Shown: positions 7,852 to 16,270 of the stretch, in pieces
Position numbering within the stretch: the first letter of the stretch is position 1
Layout of the letters: every line of letters starts with the position of its first letter
Origin: a bacterium
Lineage (GTDB): Bacteria; UBA8248
DNA length: 23,362 nucleotides
Direction: 5' to 3'
Assembly (NCBI GenBank): GCA_027622355.1
Contig: JAQBZT010000009.1
Coordinates: 1-23,362, forward strand
The notes under the pieces: generated by a model
The model's input: only the letters and a program-made list of their open reading frames with translations
Told to the model about the DNA's origin: nothing
The model's database searches: none
Position numbers and translations under genes: made by a program

Positions 7852-8811
7852 ATGCCCGCCCGCTCCGCTTCCGTGGGAAAACCCGTGAATTCCGCATTCG
7901 AATTTCAGGTAGAAGAACTTGGAAGCGCGGCGGCCGCTGCGCTGGCGGCGGCCCCCGGGGGCGAGGTGATCGCCGTTTTCCGGCGGAGCTTTTACGTCAA
8001 AGGCGCCGGCGGCGGACTGGTTTGCATCGGGCCGCCCGGAATCGGGGCGGGGCCGCTCAACGCCATCTGCGAGCTGCCCGAAGGGCTGGACTGGGAGGCG
8101 AGCGGTCTCCATGCGGGGGATTCCGTGTCGATCGCGGAAGAAAATCTCACGGTGGGAGGCCGTTTCTCTTTCGGCTTGAAAAATATGGCGCGCTGGCACC
8201 CGCCACTGCCCGCCTTTTGCAAAAAGCCGGAACTGGAAGAAGGACTCCGCGCGCTGGCCGGGAACGGGGCAGACCGCTTTCCCGAGGAGGGCCTCGGCCG
8301 GCTGATCCCCTGGCTGCTGAACGGGCGGGCCGTTGCCACAGGAGCCGAAAATCCTTTCCTGAAAGCGGGGATGGAGGGCGCATCCGCCCTGTATGACTGG
8401 ATGTGCGGCGCGGGAGGAGATGGCGGTGCGCCGCCCCCGGAGGCGGCAACGGCGCTGATCGGCCTCGGCCCCGGCCTGACGCCCTCGGGGGATGATTTGA
8501 TCGGGGGCGCCATGATCGCCCTGCGCGCCCTGGGCCGGGAAGACATGGCAAAACGGCTGGCCGATTGGGCGCTTCCGCTGGCGGAGGTGCGCACCGGCGA
8601 GATCAGCTGTGCCCACCTGCGTTGCGCCGCCCGGGGGGAGGGCGCCGCCGCGCTGCACGCGGCGCTCGGATGGCTCATGGCCCCGGCCGGCGAGGTGGAG
8701 CTGGAGCTGGAGGCCGCCCTCGATCGCATCGGCGCCATCGGGCACACCTCCGGCTGGGATGCCCTCGCCGGAGCCACCCTGGCATGCGCCGCCTGGGCCG
8801 CCTGGGTATAA
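7852..8811 (+). CDS. allH-like: AllH/DUF2877 family protein (oxamate carbamoyltransferase subunit-like)
   Basis: A 319-residue protein carrying the hallmark DUF2877 motif GLGPGLTPSGDDLIGG at residues 204-219 and the C-terminal GHTSGWDALAG. In E. coli the family member YlbF (AllH) works with FdrA/AllF and YlbE/AllG in the oxamate carbamoyltransferase step, which yields carbamoyl phosphate for the carbamate kinase AllK. Here it directly follows a carbamate kinase gene, supporting the same chemistry. The AllF and AllG partners are not in this window, so either they lie elsewhere or this protein acts differently. The ATG at 7852 lacks a clear SD. An in-frame GTG at 7885, after GGGAAA, is an alternative that would remove 11 residues. 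No signal peptide or membrane helix is seen. Confidence 0.85.
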   Translation: MPARSASVGKPVNSAFEFQVEELGSAAAAALAAAPGGEVIAVFRRSFYVKGAGGGLVCIGPPGIGAGPLNAICELPEGLDWEASGLHAGDSVSIAEENLTVGGRFSFGLKNMARWHPPLPAFCKKPELEEGLRALAGNGADRFPEEGLGRLIPWLLNGRAVATGAENPFLKAGMEGASALYDWMCGAGGDGGAPPPEAATALIGLGPGLTPSGDDLIGGAMIALRALGREDMAKRLADWALPLAEVRTGEISCAHLRCAARGEGAAALHAALGWLMAPAGEVELELEAALDRIGAIGHTSGWDALAGATLACAAWAAWV

Positions 8812-8838
8812 GAGCGGCGCGCGGCTGAGTCCGCCCGC

Positions 8839-9456
8839 TTATTTCTTCTTCTTGTAGGGATCGCGGAAAGAGTAATCCGGCTTCCACGCCCCGGGCGGGT
8901 CGTGCTGGCCGGGGTCGTGGCCGTCCCGCTTGATCCGGTCCTTGAACCAGGGCTTGTTGACGGCGTTCGTGTCCGGGTCCATCGGCGCCATGTCGCAGAA
9001 GAGTTCGATGGCGTTGCCCGAGGGGTCGCAGAAGTACATGGCCCGGTTCTCCCCCCAGAATTTATCGCCCTCGGGATGGGTCGGGCTGTGGACCACCGGT
9101 CCGTAGAAGACATCAATCCCCAATCCCTTGAGGTATTCGTCCCAGGCGTCGATCTGGGCCCTGGATTCGAGCTGGAAGGCCATGTGGTGGATGCCGGGCC
9201 GGAGGATGTCGAAGGAGTTGCCCTCGGGCGCGGGCATCTCGCCCTTGGGCCAGAAGACGAGATTCAGGTCGTGGTGCAGTTCGGTGCACCGCATGAAGCA
9301 AAGGCCGAAGGGAAAATCGCCTACCTGTCCCGGCGGATAGATTTCGGTGACGGTGAATCCCAGCTTGTTCACGTAAAAATCGAGGGCCTGATCGATGTCG
9401 TGCACCTTGATGGCGTTGTGCTGCAGCCTCACAAAGCCGGATGGCGGTTTCGGCAT
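8839..9456 (-). CDS. VOC-fold (glyoxalase/extradiol dioxygenase superfamily) protein
   Basis: A 205-residue vicinal-oxygen-chelate protein with two beta-alpha-beta modules. The likely metal ligands are His13 (LQHNAIKV), His61/62 (ELHHDLNLVFW), His90/91 (GIHHMAFQL) and Glu151 (DPSGNAIELFCD), the family pattern for a divalent metal site. The first module has DIDQALDFYVNKLGF and the second has YLKGLGIDVFYGP. Substrate cannot be assigned; catechol-type dioxygenases and glyoxalases share this fold. The C-terminus is a polar tail ending in four lysines. Start choice: a GGAGG precedes two ATGs (9462 and 9456). The second has the better spacing (9 bases) and is used here. An upstream frame to 9579 has low-complexity Arg-rich sequence and is unlikely to be translated. 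The gene is divergent from the ACT-domain gene. Confidence 0.83.
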   Translation of the reverse strand: MPKPPSGFVRLQHNAIKVHDIDQALDFYVNKLGFTVTEIYPPGQVGDFPFGLCFMRCTELHHDLNLVFWPKGEMPAPEGNSFDILRPGIHHMAFQLESRAQIDAWDEYLKGLGIDVFYGPVVHSPTHPEGDKFWGENRAMYFCDPSGNAIELFCDMAPMDPDTNAVNKPWFKDRIKRDGHDPGQHDPPGAWKPDYSFRDPYKKKK

Positions 9457-9514
9457 TTCCATGTTCCTCCAAATTTCCCGGCCGGAATCGGGCAAAGACG
9501 GAACGCGGCGGCAG

Positions 9515-9534
9515 GCGCGGTTTCTTTTCCGCGC
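9515..9534. repeat. Inverted repeat in the VOC/ACT divergent region
   Basis: GCGCGG (9515-9520) and CCGCGC (9529-9534) flank an 8-base pyrimidine loop (TTTCTTTT), in the 228-base divergent region between the VOC gene and the ACT gene. It is followed by an alternating GC run. It could be a regulatory hairpin or operator, but six GC pairs in GC-rich DNA may be chance. A TATATT at 9632-9637 is a possible -10 toward the ACT gene, without a good -35. Confidence 0.3.
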
Positions 9535-9684
9535 GCGCGCTCTGCTTTCAAGACGACAAGGTCTTTTATGTTCCTCCATCTCCCGGAGAAGATCAAGTTT
9601 GGCGCCACATGCCGGAATGCGCGCGAAACGCTATATTGGGGGAAAGGCGAAGAGATTCTCTCGTATCCGAAGGAGGAATGGGTC

Positions 9685-10098
9685 ATGGCCGTTTCGATTC
9701 GTACGGTGGATTACTATTGCGTGATGTGCTCGAATCGTCCGGGGTCCGGGGCGTCATTGCTGGAGGAGCTCCGCGGTGCCGGCGTGAACTTTCTCGCGGT
9801 CCACGCTTTTCCTGAAAAGCGCCGCACCCAGGTGGATCTGGTGCCCGAGCGGGCGGGTGACATGCTGCGCGCCGCGAAGCGGCTGGGCGTGCAGGTGAGC
9901 AAAAAGAAAAAAGCGTTCCTGGCGTCGGGAGACGACCGGGCGGGCCGCCTGGCGGGGATCATGGGCAAGCTGGGCGCCGCAAAGATCAACGTGACGGCGG
10001 TGACGGCCCTGTGCGTCGGGAAGGGGCGCTTCGGCGCGATTCTCTGGGTGAAGGCGAAGGATCAGCGCAGGGCGGCGCGGGCGCTCGGGGCGCGGTAG
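9685..10098 (+). CDS. Tandem ACT-domain protein
   Basis: A 137-residue protein made of two ACT-like modules. The first (about residues 7-55) has DYYCVMCSNRPGSGASLLEE followed by LRGAGVNFLAVHAFPE. The second (about 72-135) has KAFLASGDDRAGRLAGIMGK followed by LGAAKINVTAVTALCVG. ACT domains bind small ligands, often amino acids, and dimerise. With no catalytic or DNA-binding domain this is probably a stand-alone sensor or allosteric partner. The start at 9685 is well supported by AGGAGG at 9671-9676 with 8-base spacing; the longer frame upstream is antisense to the VOC gene. The gene stops one base before the end of the convergent GNAT gene. It has no obvious operon partner, so the regulated enzyme is unknown. 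Confidence 0.82.
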   Translation: MAVSIRTVDYYCVMCSNRPGSGASLLEELRGAGVNFLAVHAFPEKRRTQVDLVPERAGDMLRAAKRLGVQVSKKKKAFLASGDDRAGRLAGIMGKLGAAKINVTAVTALCVGKGRFGAILWVKAKDQRRAARALGAR

Positions 10099-10099
10099 A

Positions 10100-10603
10100 T
10101 CATCCGGCGGGCCGGGCGGCGGCGGCGCGCTCCAGCGGGAGTTCCATGAAGACGGCGCCCGCCACGGGGTTTTCGCCGTAGGGGGGCGTCTCCTCGAATC
10201 CCAGGGAGCGGTAGAGGGCGTTGGCCTCTTTCATCGAGGGCAGGGTGTGGAGCCGCATGGTGCGGTATCCCAACTCGCGGGCTTTCCGGATGAGGTCCTC
10301 GGCCACGCGGCGGCCCAGCCCGCGTCCCCGGAACTGCGGGCGGATGAACAGGCGCGCCATCTCGCAAACGCCCTCCTCAATTTTGAGCAGCCCGATGCAG
10401 CCGCCGATCTGTCCCTCCATGCGCTCGAGCCGAACCAGGTGGAAGAGCCCATCGGAGGCTTTGTACAATTCAGGAAGGGTCCGCAACTCGGACTCGAAGT
10501 CCTCGAATCAGACCTCGACGCCTTGCCCGTCGTAGTACTCCCGCAAGAGGGCGCGGGCCTCGGAGATGTTTTCCTCGGTGTCGAGCGAAATGTAATTGAC
10601 CAT
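10100..10603 (-). CDS. GNAT acetyltransferase, candidate selenoprotein (in-frame UGA at codon 32)
   Basis: A 167-residue GNAT N-acetyltransferase if read through one in-frame UGA. From the ATG at 10603 (SD AAGGA, 7 bases before) the frame reads MVNYISLDTEENISEARALL, then REYYDGQGVEV, UGA (10510-10508), then FEDFESELRTLPELYKA and a normal GNAT core. That core has the acetyl-CoA loop RGRGLG at 92-97, ARLFIRPQF before it, and NALYRSLGFEE near the end. From memory, relatives of the REYxxxxGxxxCFxxFExELxxLP type often carry Cys where the UGA lies, so selenocysteine (Sec) is plausible. A hairpin that fits bacterial SECIS rules follows the UGA. Alternatives are a nonsense mutation making a pseudogene, a sequencing error, or a shorter protein starting at the TTG at 10486. 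The acetylated substrate is unknown. The Sec reading is inference; the GNAT call is firm. Confidence 0.72.
10472..10503 (-). promoter_or_regulatory. Putative bacterial SECIS hairpin
   Basis: On the minus strand, a perfect 5-bp stem GUCCG/CGGAC (10493-10489 with 10483-10479) encloses the loop AGUUG (10488-10484). The loop begins 20 bases after the UGA and has a G in its second position. Both features fit the published loose rules for bacterial SECIS elements as I remember them. Outer bases AGGA (10503-10500) and UCCU (10475-10472) can add a lower 4-bp stem across an internal loop. A competing GGAC/GUCC stem with loop UUCGA overlaps it. The same bases encode the conserved FExELxxLP stretch, so the fold may be coincidental. 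Confidence 0.4.
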
Positions 10604-10671
10604 GGGGAATTCCTTCCTGGAGAAAACACCTGAAAAAAACCGCCTTCTTCCATATTACCGGAGAGACATCC

Positions 10672-11643
10672 TTGCGAAAAGCCCCGGCTTTGTCCGCTCT
10701 GCTGCTGGTTCTTTCTCTTGGCTGCACGGCCGCGCCCCCGGCCGATCGCCCCCTGGCGGGCGGGGCGCCGCACCCGCTGGAGGGGAAGATCTATCTTCCG
10801 GCCGAGAAGAAATTTATCTCTGCGGGCGCGCTGATAGCGCGGATGGCCGATGCGGAGATTCTCTACCTGGGAGAGCGGCACGACAATCCCATGCACCATG
10901 CGCTTCAGCTGCGGATTTTGAAGGAGATAACGAAGAAGGGGGGAAAGGCCGCGGTGGCCTTCGAGATGTTCCCGCGCGATACCGGTCCGGCGCTCGCGGA
11001 TTTGCTCTCCCGCCCCGGCGCCGATCTTTCCCGCGTCCCGGAAATCGTCGGCTGGAACAAGCGCGGCTGGCCCGCCTGGGGGATGTATGCGCCGCTGGTG
11101 GAGACGGCCTACCTTTCGGGGCACTCCGTCGTGGCGCTCGATCTGCCGCCCCGGTGGGTGCGCCGCGTGGCGCGCGCGGGACTCTCCGCCCTTCCGGATG
11201 ATATCCGGGGGGAGCTGGCCCTGGGGTCGCCCGATGCCGCGCACAAAGAGCGCGTGATCGAGGATCTTTTCGACTCCCACTGCCGGGTGATCCCGCGGGC
11301 GCATCTCGGGGGCCTGTACGCCTCCTGGCGGGCGCGGAACCGGACGATGGCGCGCTCGCTGCAAGCCGCGATGCAAAAAGGGGCGAAGCGCGCCGTCGTG
11401 ATCACCGGCGGGGGCCACGCCGACAAGACCACGGGGATTCCCCCGGACATTGCCGGACTTTCCCCGAGCCTCCGCCAGTTTTCGCTTTCCTTTGTCGAGG
11501 TGCAAGAAGGTATCATCGTGCCTGGGCGGTATATTGACCGTTCCGGCAGCTTCGATACCCTCTGGTTCACGCTTCGCCACGACCGGGAGGACCCCTGCCG
11601 CAAATACCGGAAGGCACTGGAACGCCTGCGGGATCGGAAGTGA
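10672..11643 (+). CDS. ChaN-like heme-binding lipoprotein
   Basis: A 323-residue protein of the ChaN/Cofac_haem_bdg family. The N-terminus is a lipoprotein signal (MRKAPALSALLLVLSLGC, lipidated Cys18). No Asp follows the Cys, so outer-membrane sorting is expected in a diderm. The family signature LYLGERHDNPMHHALQLRIL starts at residue 64, FEMFPRD lies at 97-103, and a C-terminal VVITGGGHADKTTGIP corresponds to the conserved second His-Gly-Pro block. ChaN of Campylobacter binds heme and is linked to iron uptake; related members may be hydrolase-like. The start is TTG at 10672, chosen because GGAGA lies 7 bases upstream and the signal peptide begins exactly there. The gene is divergent from the GNAT gene and 78 bases upstream of the DUF547 gene, which is probably in the same transcript. 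Confidence 0.85.
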   Translation: MRKAPALSALLLVLSLGCTAAPPADRPLAGGAPHPLEGKIYLPAEKKFISAGALIARMADAEILYLGERHDNPMHHALQLRILKEITKKGGKAAVAFEMFPRDTGPALADLLSRPGADLSRVPEIVGWNKRGWPAWGMYAPLVETAYLSGHSVVALDLPPRWVRRVARAGLSALPDDIRGELALGSPDAAHKERVIEDLFDSHCRVIPRAHLGGLYASWRARNRTMARSLQAAMQKGAKRAVVITGGGHADKTTGIPPDIAGLSPSLRQFSLSFVEVQEGIIVPGRYIDRSGSFDTLWFTLRHDREDPCRKYRKALERLRDRK

Positions 11644-11721
11644 GGCGCGAGGAATTTTCTCTGTTCGCGCCGGGTTAAAGGAACAGACATCTCCCGCCGC
11701 CGGGGAATGGGGAATAAAAGG

Positions 11722-12576
11722 ATGATTCGCTCCAGGTACGGGATTCATGGTTTCCTTTCCGGCGTCCTTGTTCTTCTTTTTGCCGGAGCTCTCCCCGCCC
11801 TTGCGGCCCCGAAGGCGGAGCTGTGGGGAAAATGGCTTGCCCACGCGCCGGCCTCCGCGGTGCGCGTGGACCACGCGGCGTGGGGAAAGTTCCTCGCGGT
11901 CTACCTGATCAGAGGGAGCGACGGCATCAACCGCTTCGCCTACGGAAAGGTCACCGGCGGCGACAGAAAGATTTTAGAGGAATACATCGCCCGCCTCGCG
12001 TCCGCTCCGGTCCGCCGGCTGAACCGCAAGGAACAACTCGCCTTCTGGATCAATCTCTACAACGCCCTCACCGTGAGGGTGATTCTCGATCACTACCCCA
12101 CCGGCAGCATTTTGAAAATTTCCATCTCCCCCGGCTGGTTTTCCGTCGGCCCGTGGGGAAAGAAGCTCATCGAGATCGAGGGAGAGAAGCTCAGCCTCGA
12201 TGACATCGAGCACCGCATTCTCCGGCCCATCTGGAAAGACCCCCGCATTCACTACGCCGTCAACTGCGCCTCGATCGGATGTCCCAATCTGGCGGCGAAG
12301 CCCTACCTGGCCGAAAGCGCCGATGCCATGCTCACCGAGGGGGCGCAGGCCTACGTCAACCACCCCCGCGGGGCGCGCATCGCGGAGGGAGGGCTCCTCG
12401 TTTCGAGCATTTACCACTGGTACAAATCGGACTTCGGCGGAGACGACGCCGGCGTCATCCGCCACCTCAAAAAGTATGCCGCCCCGGCCCTGCGGCGGCG
12501 CTTGGGGAAAATCGAGGAAATCGCAGATCATGGCTACGACTGGGCGCTCAACGAAGCCGGCCCCCCCGCCAACTGA
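11722..12576 (+). CDS. DUF547 exported protein
   Basis: A 284-residue DUF547 protein with a cleavable-looking signal peptide (hydrophobic FLSGVLVLLFAGALPALA, likely cut after ALA near residue 28-29), so probably periplasmic. Family motifs are FWINLYNALTV (108-118), NCASIGCPNL (181-190, Cys182 and Cys187), a later SSIYHWYKSDFGG, and YDWALN near the C-terminus. The conserved Cys, Asn and His resemble a papain-like/transglutaminase-type arrangement, but no activity is established. The start is placed at the ATG at 11722 with GGGGA about 8 bases before; an in-frame ATG at 11707 would add five residues (MGNKR). It follows the ChaN-like lipoprotein gene by 78 bases, so both may belong to one envelope-related unit. 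Confidence 0.86.
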   Translation: MIRSRYGIHGFLSGVLVLLFAGALPALAAPKAELWGKWLAHAPASAVRVDHAAWGKFLAVYLIRGSDGINRFAYGKVTGGDRKILEEYIARLASAPVRRLNRKEQLAFWINLYNALTVRVILDHYPTGSILKISISPGWFSVGPWGKKLIEIEGEKLSLDDIEHRILRPIWKDPRIHYAVNCASIGCPNLAAKPYLAESADAMLTEGAQAYVNHPRGARIAEGGLLVSSIYHWYKSDFGGDDAGVIRHLKKYAAPALRRRLGKIEEIADHGYDWALNEAGPPAN

Positions 12577-12587
12577 GGGAGCTGCGG

Positions 12588-12607
12588 GATACTGCACGAT
12601 ACTGCGC
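12588..12607. repeat. Tandem 10-base repeat
   Basis: GATACTGCAC is followed immediately by GATACTGCGC, two near-identical 10-base units just after the DUF547 stop. Next comes GCGC, seven T and GCGC, a potential small hairpin whose U-run is in the loop rather than after it. It could be part of transcript termination or a protein site ahead of the sdh promoter. Two copies alone are weak evidence. Confidence 0.35.
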
Positions 12608-12653
12608 GTTTTTTTGCGCGGAAGGTGAAACCCGTCCCCGCGCCTTCCTTTGG

Positions 12654-12682
12654 TTGACCTCCCGGCCCAAGACGACTACATT
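12654..12682 (+). promoter_or_regulatory. Sigma70-type promoter for sdhCAB
   Basis: TTGACC (12654-12659) and TACATT (12677-12682) are separated by 17 bases, 47 bases upstream of the sdhC ATG. The -35 matches the consensus at 5 of 6 positions and the -10 at 4 of 6. The position ahead of the first gene of a complete operon supports it. Confidence 0.6.
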
Positions 12683-12729
12683 TGAGTGCCGGATGCAAAA
12701 TTCGAATTTCGGCAACGGGGAGTTCGTGC

Positions 12730-13413
12730 ATGAGCCGTTTCGCGCTTTGGTTTCAGACCTCCATCGGGGCGAAACTGGTGATGGCCGTCACCGGCATCTT
12801 CCTTTTCCTGTTTGTCGTCGGGCACCTTTTGGGAAATTTGCTGATTTTTGCCGGCCCTGAGGCGACAAACGCCTATGCGCAAGGCCTGAAGAATTTGGGC
12901 GCCCTGCTCTGGGTGGTCCGGGTGGGACTCCTGGTCGTGTTTCTCCTTCATGTGGGCTCGGCGCTGCGCCTGTGGCGGCTCAACCAGGCGGCCCGCCCGG
13001 AGGCCTACGGCGTAACGAACGCCATCGAGGCGACCATGGCCTCGCGCTCCATCGTTCTGACCGGCCTCGTTGTTCTCGCCTTCATCGTCTATCATTTGCT
13101 GCACTTCACGCTGGGCGTCACCAATCCGGAATACCTGCAGTATCTGGACCCGAAGGGGCGCCTCGATGTCTACCGGATGGTGCTCACCGGCTTTTCGAGC
13201 GCCGCCGTCTCGGGCGCATACGCGGTGGCGGTCATTCTTCTGGGGGTGCACCTCAGCCACGGCGTCTCCAGCCTTTTCCAGACGCTGGGCATCAACCACC
13301 CCGGCTACAACAATTTCATCAAGCGATTGGGCTCCATCAGTGCGGTGCTCATCGCCGCCGGATTTCTTTCAATCCCGCTGGCCGTCCTCTCCGGACTTTT
13401 GAAGCTCCCCTAG
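12730..13413 (+). CDS. sdhC: Succinate dehydrogenase/fumarate reductase cytochrome b558 subunit
   Basis: A 227-residue membrane anchor of the b558 family. Five membrane helices fall at about residues 13-40, 58-82, 107-130, 155-178 and 200-224. Candidate heme-ligand histidines lie in VVGHLLGN (32), FLLHVGS (74), VYHLLHF (122, 125) and GVHLSHG (174, 177). The single-polypeptide, five-helix anchor is the Bacteroides/Wolinella type, which carries two hemes b and exchanges electrons with a low-potential quinone, usually menaquinone. It anchors the flavoprotein and iron-sulfur subunits encoded next. The start is the ATG at 12730, with GGGGAG 7 bases upstream; the longer frame from 12682 adds an unlikely polar leader. 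The order C-A-B is usual for this type. Confidence 0.92.
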   Translation: MSRFALWFQTSIGAKLVMAVTGIFLFLFVVGHLLGNLLIFAGPEATNAYAQGLKNLGALLWVVRVGLLVVFLLHVGSALRLWRLNQAARPEAYGVTNAIEATMASRSIVLTGLVVLAFIVYHLLHFTLGVTNPEYLQYLDPKGRLDVYRMVLTGFSSAAVSGAYAVAVILLGVHLSHGVSSLFQTLGINHPGYNNFIKRLGSISAVLIAAGFLSIPLAVLSGLLKLP

Positions 13414-13426
13414 GGAGGCGCATCGA

Positions 13427-15339
<1,913 letters not shown>

Positions 15340-15340
<1 letters not shown>

Positions 15341-16086
15341 TGGACCTGACCCTGCGCGTATGGCGCCAACCGAACGCCCGGACCAAGGGCAGGTTTGAGA
15401 GCTACGAGGCGAGGAACATCAGCACGGAGATGTCCTTCCTCGAGATGCTCGACGTGGTGAACGAGCGGCTGATCGTCGCCGGGGAGGATCCCATCGCTTT
15501 TGATCACGACTGCCGCGAAGGCATCTGCGGGATGTGCTCATTGGTCATCAACGGCGTGGCCCACGGCCCCGAGCGCGGGACGACGGCCTGCCAGCTGCAC
15601 ATGCGCCACTTCGGTAATGGCGACACCGTCACGATCGAGCCCTGGCGCTCGGTGGCGTTCCCCGTGCTCAAGGACCTTGCCACCGATCGCACCTCTTTCG
15701 ACCGCATCATTCAGGCGGGCGGCTTCATCTCGGCGAACGCCGGCGGCGCTCCCGACGGAAACGCGGTTCCCGTCCCGAAGGTGGACGCGGATATCGCCAT
15801 GGACGCCGCCTCCTGCATCGGCTGCGGCGCCTGCGTGGCTTCCTGCCCGAACGGATCGGCCATGCTGTTCGTGGCGGCCAAGGTGTCCCACCTGGCCCAT
15901 CTGCCGCAGGGGCACCCCGAGCGCGCCCAGCGCGTCATCAACATGGTGACCCAGATGGACCTGGAGGGCTTCGGGAACTGCACGAATCACGCCGAGTGCG
16001 AGGCCGTCTGCCCGAAAGAGATCAGCATCAGCCACATCGCCAAGCTGAACCGCGAGTACATCCGCTCGGTGGTGAAAGGGGCCTAG
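15340..16086 (+). CDS. sdhB: Succinate dehydrogenase/fumarate reductase iron-sulfur subunit
   Basis: A 248-residue iron-sulfur subunit. The N-terminal ferredoxin domain has [2Fe-2S] cysteines 58, 63, 66 and 84 (DCREGICGMCSL and TTACQLH). The C-terminal domain has CIGCGACVASCP (159, 162, 165, 169) and CTNHAECEAVCP (214, 220, 224). Those supply the [4Fe-4S] centre and the remaining three-iron or four-iron centre. It carries electrons between the flavoprotein and the cytochrome b anchor. The ATG overlaps the last base of the sdhA stop, with GTGAGGAG upstream, so translation is coupled. It is the last gene of the operon and is followed by a strong terminator. All expected cluster ligands are present, so a functional complex is likely. 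Confidence 0.95.
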
Positions 16087-16111
16087 CCGGACCGCAAGAA
16101 TAGAATTGGAG

Positions 16112-16144
16112 AAGGGGGTGCACTCGTGTGCGCCCCCTTTTTTT
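16112..16144 (+). terminator. Rho-independent terminator after sdhB
   Basis: GGGGGTGCAC (16114-16123) pairs with GTGCGCCCCC (16128-16137), a 10-bp stem with one U-G wobble and a 4-base loop UCGU. It is followed by seven T. It lies 25 bases after the sdhB stop and ends the sdhCAB transcript. Confidence 0.9.
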
Positions 16145-16165
16145 GGGTCCCGGTAGAAACTTATG

Positions 16166-16255
16166 CCCCGGGGAGAAACCGCTCTGCGAGCCGCCGCACC
16201 GCACTCGCAGCCGGGGCGGATGGCTTCAAGTTTTTCCTCGATGGAAGGGTGCATG
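16166..16255 (-). pseudogene. Possible relic of a nucleotidyltransferase (MNT-like) N-terminus
   Basis: On the minus strand an ATG at 16255 opens MHPSIEEKLEAIR, which looks like the N-terminus of small nucleotidyltransferases of the MNT/HEPN type (a typical start is MHPxIEExxEAIxxLCRxYGVRRL). The reading then shifts: one frame over gives AVRRLAERFLPGA and a stop at 16168-16166. The continuation in the first frame is low-similarity and runs into antisense sdhB. With no catalytic GSxxxG motif this could only be a decayed fragment in the convergent gap. Similarity was judged by eye and may be chance. Confidence 0.25.
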
Positions 16256-16270
16256 GCGTTCCCGCGGGGG

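Noticed and set aside
6886..8811. Arginine deiminase pathway membership for the carbamate kinase
   Set aside because: No arginine deiminase, ornithine carbamoyltransferase or arginine/ornithine antiporter gene is nearby; the AllH-like neighbour points elsewhere.
10486..10486. TTG at 10486 as the true start of the GNAT gene
   Set aside because: It would remove the first strand and helix of the GNAT fold and lacks a good SD. The ATG at 10603 has an SD and extends the homology through the UGA. It stays possible if the gene is decayed.
10231..11874. A 547-codon open frame on the minus strand crossing the ChaN-like and DUF547 genes
   Set aside because: Antisense to two genes with signal peptides and family motifs. 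It also overlaps the GNAT gene in another frame and has no coherent protein features.
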